Shown here piece after piece: positions 1-10,195 of a DNA stretch of 64,000 bases (the stretch's first letter is position 1; the number at the start of each line of letters is the position of its first letter). Under the pieces are notes generated by a model. That model worked only from the letters and a program-made list of their open reading frames with translations, did no database searches and was not told the origin of the DNA. A program made the position numbers and the translations under genes. The stretch comes from Eonycteris spelaea (lineage: Eukaryota; Chordata; Mammalia; Chiroptera; Pteropodidae): the NCBI GenBank assembly GCA_003508835.1, contig PUFA01000068.1:7945501-8009500 (forward strand), in the 5' to 3' direction.

Positions 1-590
1 CTTTATTTCTTCCTAGTCTACAGTCAGGGCCCTATTTTGTCTCCAAAAATAAACAGTTCTCTTCTGCAGGTGTGCCCACTTCTTTCAGGAACACTGTTCA
101 GGGACTAAGGGTTTGAGAAGGATGTAATTTCAATGGACTTTGTCATTGTGAATTTTATTGTTGGCACTTTTATTTCTAAAATAGGAGCTTTGTTTTCTTG
201 TTGTTCTATCATTCTGTCTCTCTCTTTTCTGTGCAGTTGCAACTTTTAAAGGCTTAATTAGAGCAATAAAAAAATACCAATTTTGCCTTTCCCTTCTTTT
301 TAATAACAAGTAAAAGTGGAGAGCCAGCTGTGGGTGAATGCCATTTGAAAGCTGCTACACTCTGAAGTTACATTTTTCACTGCTTCAAGGCACATTTGAA
401 AATTAGTGCTGACACATGCAAATGAGTTTGTGATGGAGGAAAAAATATATAGATATAATACAAGGTGCTCTGACGACTATTGTGAGTAATAAAGATGACT
501 TGTGTGGGAGTTATGCTTGATGTCAATGGGGTGAATAAAAAAAAATCAGATTCTCTTATTAACTTTTTCACTTAGAAAGACTGTGTACAT
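1..590 (-). other. Possible 3' UTR and 3' flank of the minus-strand candidate exon
   Basis: No repeat was recognised here. If the exon at 591-788 is real, this stretch is its downstream region. On the minus strand AATAAA hexamers (read as tttatt on the plus strand) fall at 154-159, 169-174 and 2-7, and another overlaps the stop codon itself. Such hexamers are common by chance in AT-rich DNA, so this supports a polyadenylation site only weakly. Confidence 0.25.
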
Positions 591-788
591 TTATTTGATG
601 GTAACTCCTAATTGTGTTTGGAGGCTTCCTTGTTCCCTTCCTACAGCTCTCTGGCCAGTGAAGGCCTTTACACTTTTCACCAGGTGATCATCTTCCTCAC
701 TGGTAACCTTTAGCAGGGTGTGCATATGGGTTGAGTTTTTGCCAATTTGGATAATGTCCCAAAGTAGATCTGCAGCTTTTTTTCCTTC
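591..788 (-). CDS. Candidate terminal coding exon, product unknown, weakly CARD-like
   Basis: Reading the minus strand, a T-rich tract ending in AG (plus-strand ct at 789-790) is followed by 65 open codons and a TAA at 593-591. The peptide starts EGKKAADLLWDIIQIG, continues through HTLLKVTSEEDDHLVKSV and ends QTQLGVTIK. The exon starts in phase 0, has no ATG of its own and no internal stop, and uses charged and hydrophobic residues in an amphipathic pattern unlike the low-complexity frames elsewhere in the window. The order A-x-LL-x-D-I, a G six residues on, then EEDxxL resembles the C-terminal half of caspase-type CARD domains. That is a pattern comparison from memory, not an alignment score. 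I do not recognise the gene. No upstream exon was found to the right. It could instead be a chance open frame: 65 codons open by chance is uncommon but not rare in 64 kb. Confidence 0.4.
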   Translation of the reverse strand, partial: EGKKAADLLWDIIQIGKNSTHMHTLLKVTSEEDDHLVKSVKAFTGQRAVGREQGSLQTQLGVTIK

Positions 789-812
789 CTGAAAGTTAAA
801 AATAAATAATTA
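789..812 (-). promoter_or_regulatory. Candidate splice acceptor and T-rich tract
   Basis: Minus-strand reading ends TTATTTTTAACTTTCAG directly before the open exon. The tract is T-rich but broken by purines, so it is acceptable rather than strong. An A-containing TTAAC just upstream could serve as a branch-point-like site, but the spacing is short. Confidence 0.35.
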
Positions 813-1399
813 ATTAAAATTTCTGAAACTTTCTTCAAGTCACTCTACTAAGAAGTATCAGCAGCAATTAGAATTGCAATACATATCCATTTTTAGAAAA
901 ATCCGAAAAGTAGAGTCAAGCTGAGGAAGGGTGGGCGACAAAACAGAAGAAAATGTAAGCTGTGCCAGAGAGGTGACAGGAGGGAACTGGAGGTGTGTAA
1001 CATAGAAAAGAGAAGAATGAAAAGGACCACTTCAAGCCCTCATGGATTCATTGAAGAAATGTTTTAGCTAAGCCCTCAGTCTTTTCCTTCTGGCAGCTCC
1101 TGGCCCCCTCTCAAATCCAGGCCAGCTCTCCAGCCTCCCTGTTTTTGTTTGCAGCAGGAATGTCATTGGTCATCATTTCTTTCCACAGCTGCCTCCACTT
1201 CTCCCCTTCCCCCTCTACCTTCCAAAGCCCAAATCCCCCTTATAGAGCAGGATTGTTTAAGAGCAAGCGTTTCCACATCTCCTGGTTCAAGACTCTGCTC
1301 CCCCATGTACTGTAGAGTGCCTTGGACAGTCTTTCCATTCATTCATTCTTTTTTTTTTTTTGTCATACATTGATTTATTCAACAATATTCAATCTTACT
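813..1399. other. Unique sequence, nothing recognised
   Basis: Mixed-composition non-coding sequence with a 13-base T run at 1349-1361 that gives a spurious hydrophobic reading frame. I see no repeat, splice site pair or RNA gene. Confidence 0.5.
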
Positions 1400-1575
1400 C
1401 TGTGCCAGTCACTTACTCTCTCTTAACCTCATTTTCATCTAGGGGTAATGACAGGCCCAATATCACCTTGTCATTAGAAGGACTAGAAGTATCACATGGG
1501 AAGGGTTAAGTGTAATGCCTTACATCTGGAAGTGCTCCCCAAATGGCAGCTGTTATTAGTGTTATCATCATTGTT
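1400..1575 (+). repeat. MIR SINE, sense
   Basis: Follows the MIR sense order: gccagtcacttactctc, then cctcattttcatct, a short purine-rich stretch, and a tail with atggcagctgttattag. The tRNA-like head with the B box is missing, so it is 5' truncated. Confidence 0.7.
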
Positions 1576-2283
1576 TTCTGTCACCAAAGAGGAGCACATA
1601 GAACTCATGTGTTTTGTAGATTTTAGAGATGCCCCCTTCCTAAGAACAGAAGAGATGTGATAAAGTAAGTGAATTATTCAGCTAGAGGAGCAATAATGTG
1701 AAGAGGAGGGGAAAGGGGATCTTGTAGAAAGGCAGGGACACTGAAGGTCCGGAGAGGCAGAGGTAGTGCCCCAGGCAGCTAGGATGAGCTAAAGATGGAG
1801 CTTTTTTTCATCTGATGGTGCTCTGTGCTTTTGTTTCCTTGTGTTCATTTTCTGTTTGGGGAAAATCGTTGCCATTTGTAAAAACAGTTTTAAAGCAAAT
1901 AGGCCTGTGGCTTTTGTTTTGGAATGTTTGCCTTTTATTTGTATCCCCTTAATGGTATGGTGGTCTTTCTATCAGTGGCCTTTTTCTACCCAAGCAAAGT
2001 GTTGTGACATCAGGTGACAGGGCATTCCAAGGATATAAGAGGATGCCCTTTGCCTGACCCCCACCAATCTTGTTCTATTGCCACATGTATCTTTCCCATG
2101 ACGTGGTGACCCCTCACGTCACAAGTCTGCCCTATTTTATAGAAACATATACACCTGTCATAGTTTCTCCCTACCCTGAAGCCAAAAGTTTGAGAGCAAA
2201 GTCTCCAACATATTCATCTCTTCATCATAGGTGGCCAACCAGTGGCTGCTGTGTTAAACTTTAGAGAATCAAAAAGGTGGTGC
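1576..2283. other. Unique sequence, nothing recognised
   Basis: No repeat or gene recognised. Short open frames near 2070-2264 have no flanking splice signals that I would trust. Confidence 0.5.
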
Positions 2284-2388
2284 GAGGATAGGATACTACA
2301 GGAAAAAGGAAATAGGACAGGACAGAATAATATAGGATAAGGTAAAATAGGGTGATAGGGTGGGATGTAGGATAGGGCAGAATAAAAC
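2284..2388 (+). repeat. Decayed TAGGA-type pentamer repeat
   Basis: About 105 bases dominated by variants of taggata, aggacagg and tagggtg on a loose five-base register. Many substitutions mark it as an old simple-sequence array that is no longer pure. Confidence 0.6.
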
Positions 2389-2931
2389 ACAGAGCTGACA
2401 GGTATCTGTAAAGCAGAGCATATTGATATTGAAAATTAAGTTTGCATTAAAAGGTTTGCAAAACTCTTTTAACTGGATTACATATTGGATCAGGAGTGGT
2501 GAAAAATTCTAACTGAAAAATAATTATATTAAAAAGTTTTTGTTTTGTTGTTGTGTTTTCGAGTTTTGAGTTCATAGGCTTAACGTGGTGGTTGTTTTTA
2601 AAATCATATTTGTGAGTCTGTATGGACATTTAGGCAGTATCTAAACAGCCAAAGAGAACATGGAGTTGGTAATGGACCAGCTGCTACCTAATATTGCCCT
2701 TTAGCTGCGCTTTGATTTTATTAGAACATAATAAGCTTAATTAAAAATGTTTTAATATTTCTGAATTACTAACAAACTGGGACTGCTTCTAATTATTATT
2801 GAGTTTATTATTGTGACTGATATACTCTCTTTTTTTTGAATTCCTAGAGACTATTTAAGATGCAAATGATGTTGGCTTTATGAATAATTGTTGGGATAGA
2901 AGATTTATAATTAATTTGGCCCCTCCCTGCC
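2389..2931. other. AT-rich unique sequence with homeobox-type TAATTA cores
   Basis: No repeat family recognised. Around 2700-2830 there are several TTAATTA and TAATTA-like cores within otherwise complex sequence, a composition often seen in conserved enhancers but also in plain AT-rich DNA. Confidence 0.3.
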
Positions 2932-2984
2932 AAACACACACACGTGCGTGCGTGCACATGCACACACACACACACACACACACA
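2932..2984 (+). repeat. CA microsatellite with CG-containing interruption
   Basis: A run of CA dinucleotides interrupted by cgtgcgtgcgtgcacatg, then a purer CA block to 2984. It is alternating purine-pyrimidine throughout. Confidence 0.9.
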
Positions 2985-3179
2985 ATAAAACAAAATAATT
3001 GTTTTAAATGCAAAATGATTTACATGAACATGGAATTAATACTATTATTTCTAGCAAAATCAGTATTGGCAAGCATACTAGGCATGCTGAGTGAGCACAG
3101 AAACAGGCCTCACAGACAACTGGGTAGATGAATACTCAGTGCCAACTGAAGAATGTAATTGAGGAAATGTATATATACG

Positions 3180-3720
3180 AAGAGAATTAATCAAAAGAGG
3201 GGGGCAGGAAGAGGAAAGGGGAGCCATAGATTGAGCCACAGTCTAAGCAGCAGGTTGTAGTTGTGGCTAGGTAGATAAGAGCAAATCTTAAGCAGATCTC
3301 CAGATGTTAAATAAGATCACAGTTTCTAATCAGCATATGAGCTAGCAGTTTCAAGCCCTAGGAATGGGAGTCGCAGTTCCTAGGAAACAAAGGAACTGGG
3401 TGTCAGGGTAGAGGCACTTCTAGAAGGAATAGGAAGTGCTAGAGAAGGAAGGGGAAAGGGTGTGCTGTCTGAGCCATAGTCCAAGTTGTGAAGTCAAGCC
3501 TAGGAGCTGGTGGGGCTGAAGTTCTCGCTTATGAGCTATATACAAGCCTAACTTGCATGTAGGTGTGTCAGAATAAGGGGTTTTAAGAGAGGCCCTGGGG
3601 AAGGATACTGCTGGTATAAACCTGAAACCCTCATCTAGTCATTCAGCAATTCCCAGATCTAGTTGATCAGAACCACCACACGTGGCTGCTGGTGTGGAGA
3701 CCTGGAGTCTTGTCCTTAAA
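3180..3720. repeat. Unclassified repeat-like region with internal degenerate duplication
   Basis: Purine-rich blocks ending in gagccacagtctaag (near 3232-3246) and gagccatagtccaag (near 3470-3484) suggest a decayed duplication about 240 bases apart. The composition resembles old LTR or internal retroelement sequence, but I cannot name a family. Confidence 0.3.
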
Positions 3721-3737
3721 ATGTTCCTCTCGAAAAG

Positions 3738-3756
3738 TAATTAATTAATTAACTAA
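3738..3756. repeat. Short TTAA simple repeat
   Basis: Four to five tandem ttaa units. Confidence 0.7.
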
Positions 3757-3906
3757 ATATTCCCCTCAGGTGATGCTACTGATCAATCTCTCTGGTTTGC
3801 AATCCCTGCTCTCGGTGAAAACCCAACCTTGTTACCTAACTTCTAGGATGTGGAGGAGTCAGCAAGCTTGTATCCACTTCTGCCAGTGAACGCTATAGTT
3901 ATGTTG

Positions 3907-3921
3907 TTTTTTTTTTTTTTT
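3907..3921 (+). repeat. Poly-T run
   Basis: About 15 consecutive T. No SINE or LINE body was recognised next to it, so its origin is unknown. Confidence 0.8.
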
Positions 3922-4484
3922 AAGGAAATGTTATAAGAGGGAAACAGTCTGCATAAAGTTTTGATGAACACCATTTTTAACTGCATCAAAGGCTCATAGA
4001 ATCAGAATTCCTAGAGTTGGGACACCAGAATCTGCTTGCTTCAACTCCCCAGGTGATTCTCACTGACAACCATGGTCCAGAGGGCCAGCTTCTTGGACAT
4101 GAAGCAGAAACTTCCCTAGGGTGCCTAACGCATGTAGATGCAAACATCTGTTCTATTGATTTTAGGTATTACATTTTGCTTTATTTTGTAATGATTCTTT
4201 ATTTATATTTTATATTTGACAACTTATATAAAAGAGTTCAGAGAGAGTGGGAGAGGGAAAGCCACTGACATAAACATGATGTCTGTGATATGCCACGGAC
4301 TGCACTGGGTGATTTATATATATTCTCACCATTAAATCTTCAATGATATGTCCAAGATCGTGCCTGACATGTAGAAGGCCCTGTGATAGTTGGGTGATAG
4401 GCTTCCCCAGAGAAAAAACACCTATATACTTAACCATTACTTCCTCTATTGTCATTTTTAATTCAAGAAGTAATAAATAACTAA

Positions 4485-4725
4485 TAATCACCTACTGTTA
4501 TTTCTAGGGACCATGCTAAATGCTGGGGATAAGATGGTGAACAGTGCAACCATGAGCCAACAGTCTTCCTCAGAGACAGACATAAACCAATAGTTGTGCA
4601 GTTAATCAATTAAAATTATATAGTGCTACAAAGAGAGCACATAGTGCTTTGAGAACACAGAACAGATATACTAACCTAGTCCAGAGAAGGTCATGGAAGT
4701 TTTCCATTATGAAATGACATTAAAC
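4485..4725 (-). repeat. L2 LINE, antisense 3' part
   Basis: Shows the antisense L2 order: acctactgttat, then ccatgctaaatgctgggga, agacagacataa, a 'gtgctacaaagagagcaca' block and finally gtccagagaaggtcatgga. The gene body is far too diverged to code. Confidence 0.65.
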
Positions 4726-4845
4726 AAATGATATTATTTATTACAGTTGGGAAAGGAAAAGCCGTGTTCTGGTAGCATTTAAGATACTAAGAATATTTAT
4801 TTAAATTTAACATTTTTTCCACCCAGAAAAGGGCCAAACAAGTTT

Positions 4846-4882
4846 AAAAAAAAAAACAAAACAAAAAAAAAAAAAAAAAAAA
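4846..4882 (+). repeat. A-rich low-complexity run
   Basis: About 37 bases, nearly all A with two C interruptions. It may be the tail of an unrecognised retroposon, but no body could be identified upstream. Confidence 0.8.
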
Positions 4883-5124
4883 CACTACCTCCTGTGTCTG
4901 GTCCCTTTGCTCCTAATCTTGTAATGCCCTCACAACTGTAATCGAGGAACCTTATTCCATCTTGCTTTCCTGCCTCCCGGTTTCTCGGGGGTCTCACAAC
5001 CCACCCTCACATTCCCAACAGCACTGATTGTGCAAGCTCATTCTCTATTTCCATCATGCCCATCTTTCCTGAAGGTCATTCTTACTCCATGTCTCAATTT
5101 CTCAGATTTTTCCTTCTGCTCAGA
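4883..5124. other. Unique sequence, nothing recognised
   Basis: No repeat or gene recognised. Confidence 0.4.
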
Positions 5125-5280
5125 AAGAGTTCAATTCATTCTATTTAATGTAGCTGATATTTGTGAAGGCTTACTACATGCCACATTAGGTACACAAAGA
5201 TTAAAAAAAGGCAGAGTTGTTGACCTCAAAGATGTCCTGTCTAAGAGAGGAGAGACATATATAAACCATACAACATAGTA
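5125..5280 (-). repeat. L2 LINE fragment, antisense
   Basis: Contains tcaattcattctatttaatg, gaaggcttactacatgccac, a ggtacacaaagatt block and a degenerate ttgacctcaaagatgtc block, in antisense L2 order. Confidence 0.6.
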
Positions 5281-5329
5281 GGAAAGTATAATATAAGATG
5301 ATGATGTTAATGATTATGATAGCCAGAAT

Positions 5330-5580
5330 TTACTAGACACTTCATTCAATAATAGATATTTATTGAACACCTACTGTGAGGGTGAATAATATTGGTGGAT
5401 AAGACAAACATGCTTTTTGCCCTTGTAGAGTTTATAAGGAGTGAAAGACAATAAACAAAACAAATTCATAATTTTCAATTATGGTAAAATCAATAAAAGA
5501 AACTAACAGAGCATCAGTTAAGGATAATGGAAGGGTATACCTACTCAGGGAGAGCAGTTTCTTTTAAGAATTAGACATCC
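5330..5580 (-). repeat. Second L2 LINE fragment, antisense
   Basis: Restarts the antisense L2 3' end with ttcattcaataatagatatt and tattgaacacctactgtgag, then gataagacaaacatgc and cccttgtagagtttataagg. Because it begins again at the 3' terminus, it is a separate insertion from the copy at 5125. Confidence 0.7.
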
Positions 5581-5599
5581 AAGGTAAAAATTGTATGTC

Positions 5600-5784
5600 A
5601 GAAACTTCCTACCTATGTGATATTAAACAAGTTACTTAGACTCAGATTTCTCAAAACGACTATAATAATAATACTTATATTTAGTGTAAGAATAGAATAA
5701 GATAATGATCATAAAAGGATTAGAGAATTCCTACACTACACAGTAAGCACTCAAAGTCTGTCATTGTTATTCTTTATATTATTA
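5600..5784 (+). repeat. MIR SINE, sense
   Basis: ctatgtgatattaaacaagt followed by ttacttagactcagatttc, an AT-rich middle and cagtaagcactcaaagtctg match MIR from core to tail. Confidence 0.7.
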
Positions 5785-5940
5785 CATCTTCTCTTAATCT
5801 TAATCTTTTTAAGCTTCCGATGCCTCTTCTATAAAATAGAATAACAACATCTAGCTCAGAGGGCCGTGAATATTCCACGTATGATGTCACCTGCCACATT
5901 TGTGTAGTATGTAGGTGTTCAGATGATTATCATCAGAATT
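5785..5940 (+). repeat. Second MIR-like fragment, sense
   Basis: cctcttctataaaatagaat followed by aacaacatctagctcagagg and agtatgtaggtgttcagatg repeats the MIR core-to-tail order directly after the first copy. Confidence 0.5.
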
Positions 5941-6042
5941 CTTGACATTGTTTAAACTCACAGTTGTGTTACCCATAGCAAGAAACTGTGATAGAAATGT
6001 TAAAAAATATGTATTGCTTCTTTAAGAATAAATTGATATAAA

Positions 6043-6150
6043 GCTGTGGTATTCAATACAGTGGCTTCTAGCCACATGTATTAGATAGATCAGATGGTGC
6101 AGATAAAGAACATTTCCATCATCAGAGAAAGTTCCATTGGACAGCAAGAA
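6043..6150 (+). mobile_element. Internally deleted hAT-type MITE
   Basis: Starts gctgtggtattcaatacagt followed by ggcttctagccacatgta, and ends cattggacagca. These are the two ends of a hAT-Charlie-type non-autonomous element whose middle is missing, leaving about 108 bases. It carries no coding capacity. I do not trust a precise family name. Confidence 0.6.
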
Positions 6151-6269
6151 TATAGAAATTTCAGACGCCAAAGAAATACGTTGATAGAAGGAATTCTATA
6201 CACCAGGGGTCAGTAGGCCTTTGGGGACCATTTAAATCATCCCTTTGGAACATGTGACATTAACAGCCC

Positions 6270-6390
6270 CTCACATTTGAGCAGTGTCTGCAACTTTCAG
6301 ACTGCTTTCACATCTATTACTTCTTTTGTCCTTATGACTACCCCTGAAGTAGACAGAAAGGATAGTATAATCTCTTTACATAGGAGAGAA
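6270..6390 (-). repeat. MIR SINE fragment, antisense
   Basis: Contains a ttcacatctattacttctt block, then tccttatgactacccctgaa, in antisense MIR order. Confidence 0.5.
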
Positions 6391-6394
6391 ATAA

Positions 6395-6590
6395 ACAGGA
6401 ATAGTACTAACAACTGCTATTATTCATTGAATGCTCACCTATGGTTCTATATTCAGTGTGGTGCTAAGTGCTTTAGTGTTTATAATTAGATAATGAAGCT
6501 CAAAGAGGTGAAATGACTTATAGACATTCTGTAGATTAGAGACATGTCTTCTCATTCAAGCCAGTGTCTTCCACCATACCTCTCTGTTCT
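6395..6590 (-). repeat. MIR SINE, antisense
   Basis: tgaatgctcacctatggttc, ggtgctaagtgctttagtg, gaagctcaaagaggtgaaat and tcattcaagccagtgtcttc give antisense MIR from tail to head. Confidence 0.65.
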
Positions 6591-7872
6591 TCCTCATACA
6601 AATTGAATTCCAGTTCTTCACTGTTACAAAGTTCTTCCGGTGACTAAGTTGTCAGAACAGGATGTGCACTAGGGGCTCAGCAATCAAGGGGCACGTGTAG
6701 CTCATCATTCTCTCCATGGAACTTGCAAATGGCTGACCCCCTCTCCTTCTGAAACAATGTAGCTCATGAGATGAACATTAATTCCCATTCAGCCTCAGTG
6801 TTCTTGCCAACAGCTGCAGAAAACAGCTGTTTCCCCTCTTAGTGCTACCCTCTCCCCCTTTTCTCCCATCTAATTGATACCAACTAGTAGAGTAGTTATA
6901 AATATTGTAGGCCTTGGCCCCTTCAGTAGCCTCTATCCAACTGTTATTATTCCAGGCCCTTTTTGTTCAAGGATTCAGATTCGTTCTATTTAGATCATTA
7001 ATTCTAGAATCTAATCGTTGGGTATTTCAAAACACCATACAACACACTGTAAATCACTGTGTTTTATATAACTTGAAGCCCTCCTACTGAGACATCAGCC
7101 TTAAAAATAGTCACCAGTAATCTGAAATATGTTTATTTGCCAGGTGCTGTATTGGGCACCAACACTGACCCTGAATTTTCAGGACTAGGAGGAGGCCTGG
7201 CCCCCATGGATGACTTCATGTCTTGTGGCTAAATATTACAGGTTATAAAAATCAAGTTAATGGTTAAAGATGTTCTAACCTTCACACTTGACCAATCTAA
7301 CTTCAAAAAACCAGGTGGTCAGACTCTACTTTAAAATTCATGTGCCCTTCGAAGTTCCATGCCAGAACATGGCAGTGTAGAACCAACCCTCAGCCCATTC
7401 TATCTTTTTCCATCCATGATGCTAGGGGGCACAGTTCACACACACATGGACATTCTGCTCCTATGCCTAAGCTTGTCCACACTCCCACAGAGAGAGACTC
7501 AGAGACCACTGCTCAAGCCTAGGGAACACTCACCAGCAGGTGCATACCTTCCACTCTTGGAAGGATAAAGTGAGAAGTAGTCCTGTGTGGGGTTGAGATC
7601 ATTTTAACAGGAAATGTGGATGCCATTTGTAACAGAGTATTATATATTAGCAAGACATTAATAAATAGTATTATTACTACCAGTATGCATGAAAATGAAC
7701 TACATAAAGTTTATGTAAAGCTACATAAACCATAATTTATGCAACAAACAATATCTGTCTCTGGTATTACTTCAAAGCCTTCACACTGAGGACCTGGAAA
7801 AACCCTTACCTGGGAGTTACCAAGGCATTAGTTCTTTTTGCTTCTTCATCACCTGATCTTTTATTATGTGTT
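6591..7872. other. Unique sequence, nothing firmly recognised
   Basis: About 1.3 kb without a repeat I can name. A C-rich stretch at 7380-7560 has overlapping open frames but no splice support, and I read it as non-coding. Confidence 0.4.
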
Positions 7873-8113
7873 GATTATATCAGCAGTCCCCAACCTTTCT
7901 GGCAGCAGGGACCAGTGCTCCTATGAGAATCTATTGCCTGATGATCTGAGGTGGAGCTGAAGCAGTGATGCTAATGCTGGGGAGCGGCTGCAAATACAGA
8001 TGAAGCTTCAATCACTCCCCCACCGCACATCTCCTGCTGTGTAGCCTGGTTCCTAACAGGCCACGGACCAGTACTGGTCCACGGTTAGGAGATTGGGGAC
8101 CCTTGGATTATAT
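7873..8113 (+). mobile_element. MER1/Charlie3-like hAT MITE with perfect target duplication
   Basis: The element is 7881-8105 (225 bp), from cagcagtccccaacc to ggggacccttg. It is flanked by the 8-bp direct repeat GATTATAT at 7873-7880 and 8106-8113, the target duplication length of hAT transposases. The body has ctcctatgagaatctattgc, ggggagcggctgcaaataca and cctaacaggccacggacca. It keeps the inner and right parts of remembered MER1A/B but is shorter, with no transposase frame. Confidence 0.85.
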
Positions 8114-8414
8114 TATCCAGTCCCTACCTATGAATATCTCCTTCCTTCCTCTGTGAACTGATCACATTCAGGAATTAAGGTTTTACATCAATTATAGCTA
8201 ATTCTCTTTTCTGTTTTCAGTTGTTCAAGGTTTCACTTTAAATAAAGAGCCTTTATCAATTGGATTAATATAGTGCTAGCAAATACTGTTTCCCATAACA
8301 CGAACACTGTGCTGGAGTAAGAGAAATCAAACTCTGCTCAGTCCCTACTGCCACCCAGGCTTTTTCTGTTTCCTTATGCTACACCATAAAAATAGATTAT
8401 ATCTACATATGTAG
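8114..8414. other. Unique sequence, nothing recognised
   Basis: No repeat or gene recognised. Confidence 0.4.
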
Positions 8415-8486
8415 GTGTGTGTGTGTAAAGGGTATTTTTCTACAAATTTTGAACCAGGAATAAATACATTTATATATTTAAACCTC

Positions 8487-8524
<38 letters not shown>

Positions 8525-8548
8525 CACAAACATATACACACACACATT
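8415..8548. repeat. TG microsatellite pair with CA inverted partner
   Basis: A short gtgtgtgtgt at 8415-8427, a longer pure TG block at about 8489-8522 and a CA-rich block at 8535-8548. The TG and CA blocks are complementary and could fold back on each other. Confidence 0.85.
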
Positions 8549-9539
8549 TTTCCCCACAGGGAAAAATTTAATCTCAACACAATATTTTTTCTATTGTAAA
8601 TGTTCCCATCTTAGAAAACTTTGGCTATAAAGAATGGAAACACATTCAAATCTTGTTTTAAAAGTTTTTTATGGGTTTTTAATGGGTAGAGAGGAACTTA
8701 ATAGAACCTAAATATAGAAAATCTTTCCTCTTCTCTCCTGCATTTTTGTCTCCCCAGATAAGACTCTTAACCCCGTTCCTTAGAATAACAGCTTTCACAA
8801 GACCTTGAGTTGATGAGGTCCCAACTTGAGCACCATTTTTGCTCAGTATTGTGTCAGTGCCCAGTGCCTTCCAACTCTTAATTTTTAAAGAGAGAATCTG
8901 ATTAACCCAGTTCACTGGTTCATATATCCAGCTATGATCCCATCAGCTCTGATCATAACAGTTTTTCAACGATCACTTTATAGTTTTAGGTAAAGGACTT
9001 GACCTTGTAGAACAAGGTCACCTTTCTTATCTGTGAAGCCAAAATAATCATTCATACCTCACAGTGAGTCAGTGGGATTGATAATGTTATCTTTTTTCTT
9101 CACTACTATCAGTTATTCACTCACCATTCATTTAATCCAAAAAAGTGGATATCCATCTTTCATTTTTCTTAGATTATTTTCAAATTATCTATTTTCTCAA
9201 ATTTTATGATACTTTTTGGAAAAATTAAAATGTTATTAAGCCCCAGTATTCCAGGAAAACTACCACTGTGGTTGATTTTATAATTATGATTTAGCTGAGG
9301 ACAAGGAAGTGAGGATAATTATAATTATAAAATTAACTAAACAATCATTAATACTTCAATTTAGTTGTAGGCTCTTTAATTTTCTTATAGGAAAATTTAT
9401 TTTAACAATTTTAAACATTTTTATGTGTGTGGTTTAACACACATACACTACAAAATCATAAGATTCTATTTGTCAGCATCTCATGGTGTATCCAAAAACT
9501 TTGAACCACAGGGGAAAATAAGACCTGTTTTCCCTAAAA
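8549..9539. other. AT-rich unique sequence, nothing recognised
   Basis: About 1 kb of AT-rich sequence. Runs such as attataattataaaatta occur near 9315-9340. No repeat family or exon recognised. Confidence 0.4.
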
Positions 9540-9745
9540 CTTAATACGTCCTGGGTCCCAGTTCATAAATGCTACCTATATCATTATTTCCTTTAATTCT
9601 TACAATAGCCTGGGAAGGAAGGCAGGGAGAATTATGATCCCTATGGAAGATGATGTAACCAATGCCTCTAAAAGTTAAGAGGTCTTTCCAAGGGCACATG
9701 CCTAGTAAATGGCTAAGCAGGAATTGGGATCTTAGTCTGTCTGCC
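9540..9745 (-). repeat. MIR SINE, antisense
   Basis: atttcctttaattcttacaa, agcctgggaaggaaggcag, aagaggtctttccaagggc and tggctaagcaggaattggga are in antisense MIR order, with an unusually complete length of about 200 bases. Confidence 0.75.
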
Positions 9746-10094
9746 TGGAAAAATCTGGCTTTAATATTTAATTGTATCACCGCTTCAAAGTTCTTTGTGA
9801 ACCTCTCAGTAGGTTATTTCATATCAGTAAATCAGTAAGGAATAGTAGTGATAGAGGTTCTATGAATTAAAAAAAGCTTAAGTATTTCTTTCATAAGTAC
9901 TAGATTTTACTTTATCATACCCTGCTTTAAAGTTAATTTGTTCTAAAATAAAGAGAAGTGAATTCTCTGGAATATGGAGATCTTACTAAAGAATTATGGC
10001 TTAATGCAGACTGAAATTGCCACTGCATTCTATGCCTCATGCTTCTCCCTTTAATCTTCTTTTCAAACACCTAATTCTATTATTCAACATTGAA
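9746..10094. other. Unique sequence, nothing recognised
   Basis: No repeat or gene recognised. Confidence 0.4.
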
Positions 10095-10195
10095 TTAAAC
10101 AACATTTATTCGAGTGCCTTCTCTGTGCCAAGTACTGTGCCTGGCATGGGGCAAGACAGGAATTGCATGATCTTGCACCCAATGAAAAGTAACTC
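10095..10195 (-). repeat. L2 LINE 3' end, antisense
   Basis: aacaacatttattcgagtgc, then cttctctgtgccaagtactg and tgcctggcatggggcaagac, the antisense L2 terminus. Confidence 0.7.

Noticed and set aside
1149..1373. Secreted or membrane peptide frame
   Set aside because: The hydrophobic end is a T run. No other evidence.
4839..4882. Processed pseudogene poly-A tail
   Set aside because: No coding-like body upstream that I can recognise.
8415..8548. Promoter or Z-DNA regulatory element
   Set aside because: A plain TG/CA microsatellite. No transcription start evidence beside it.
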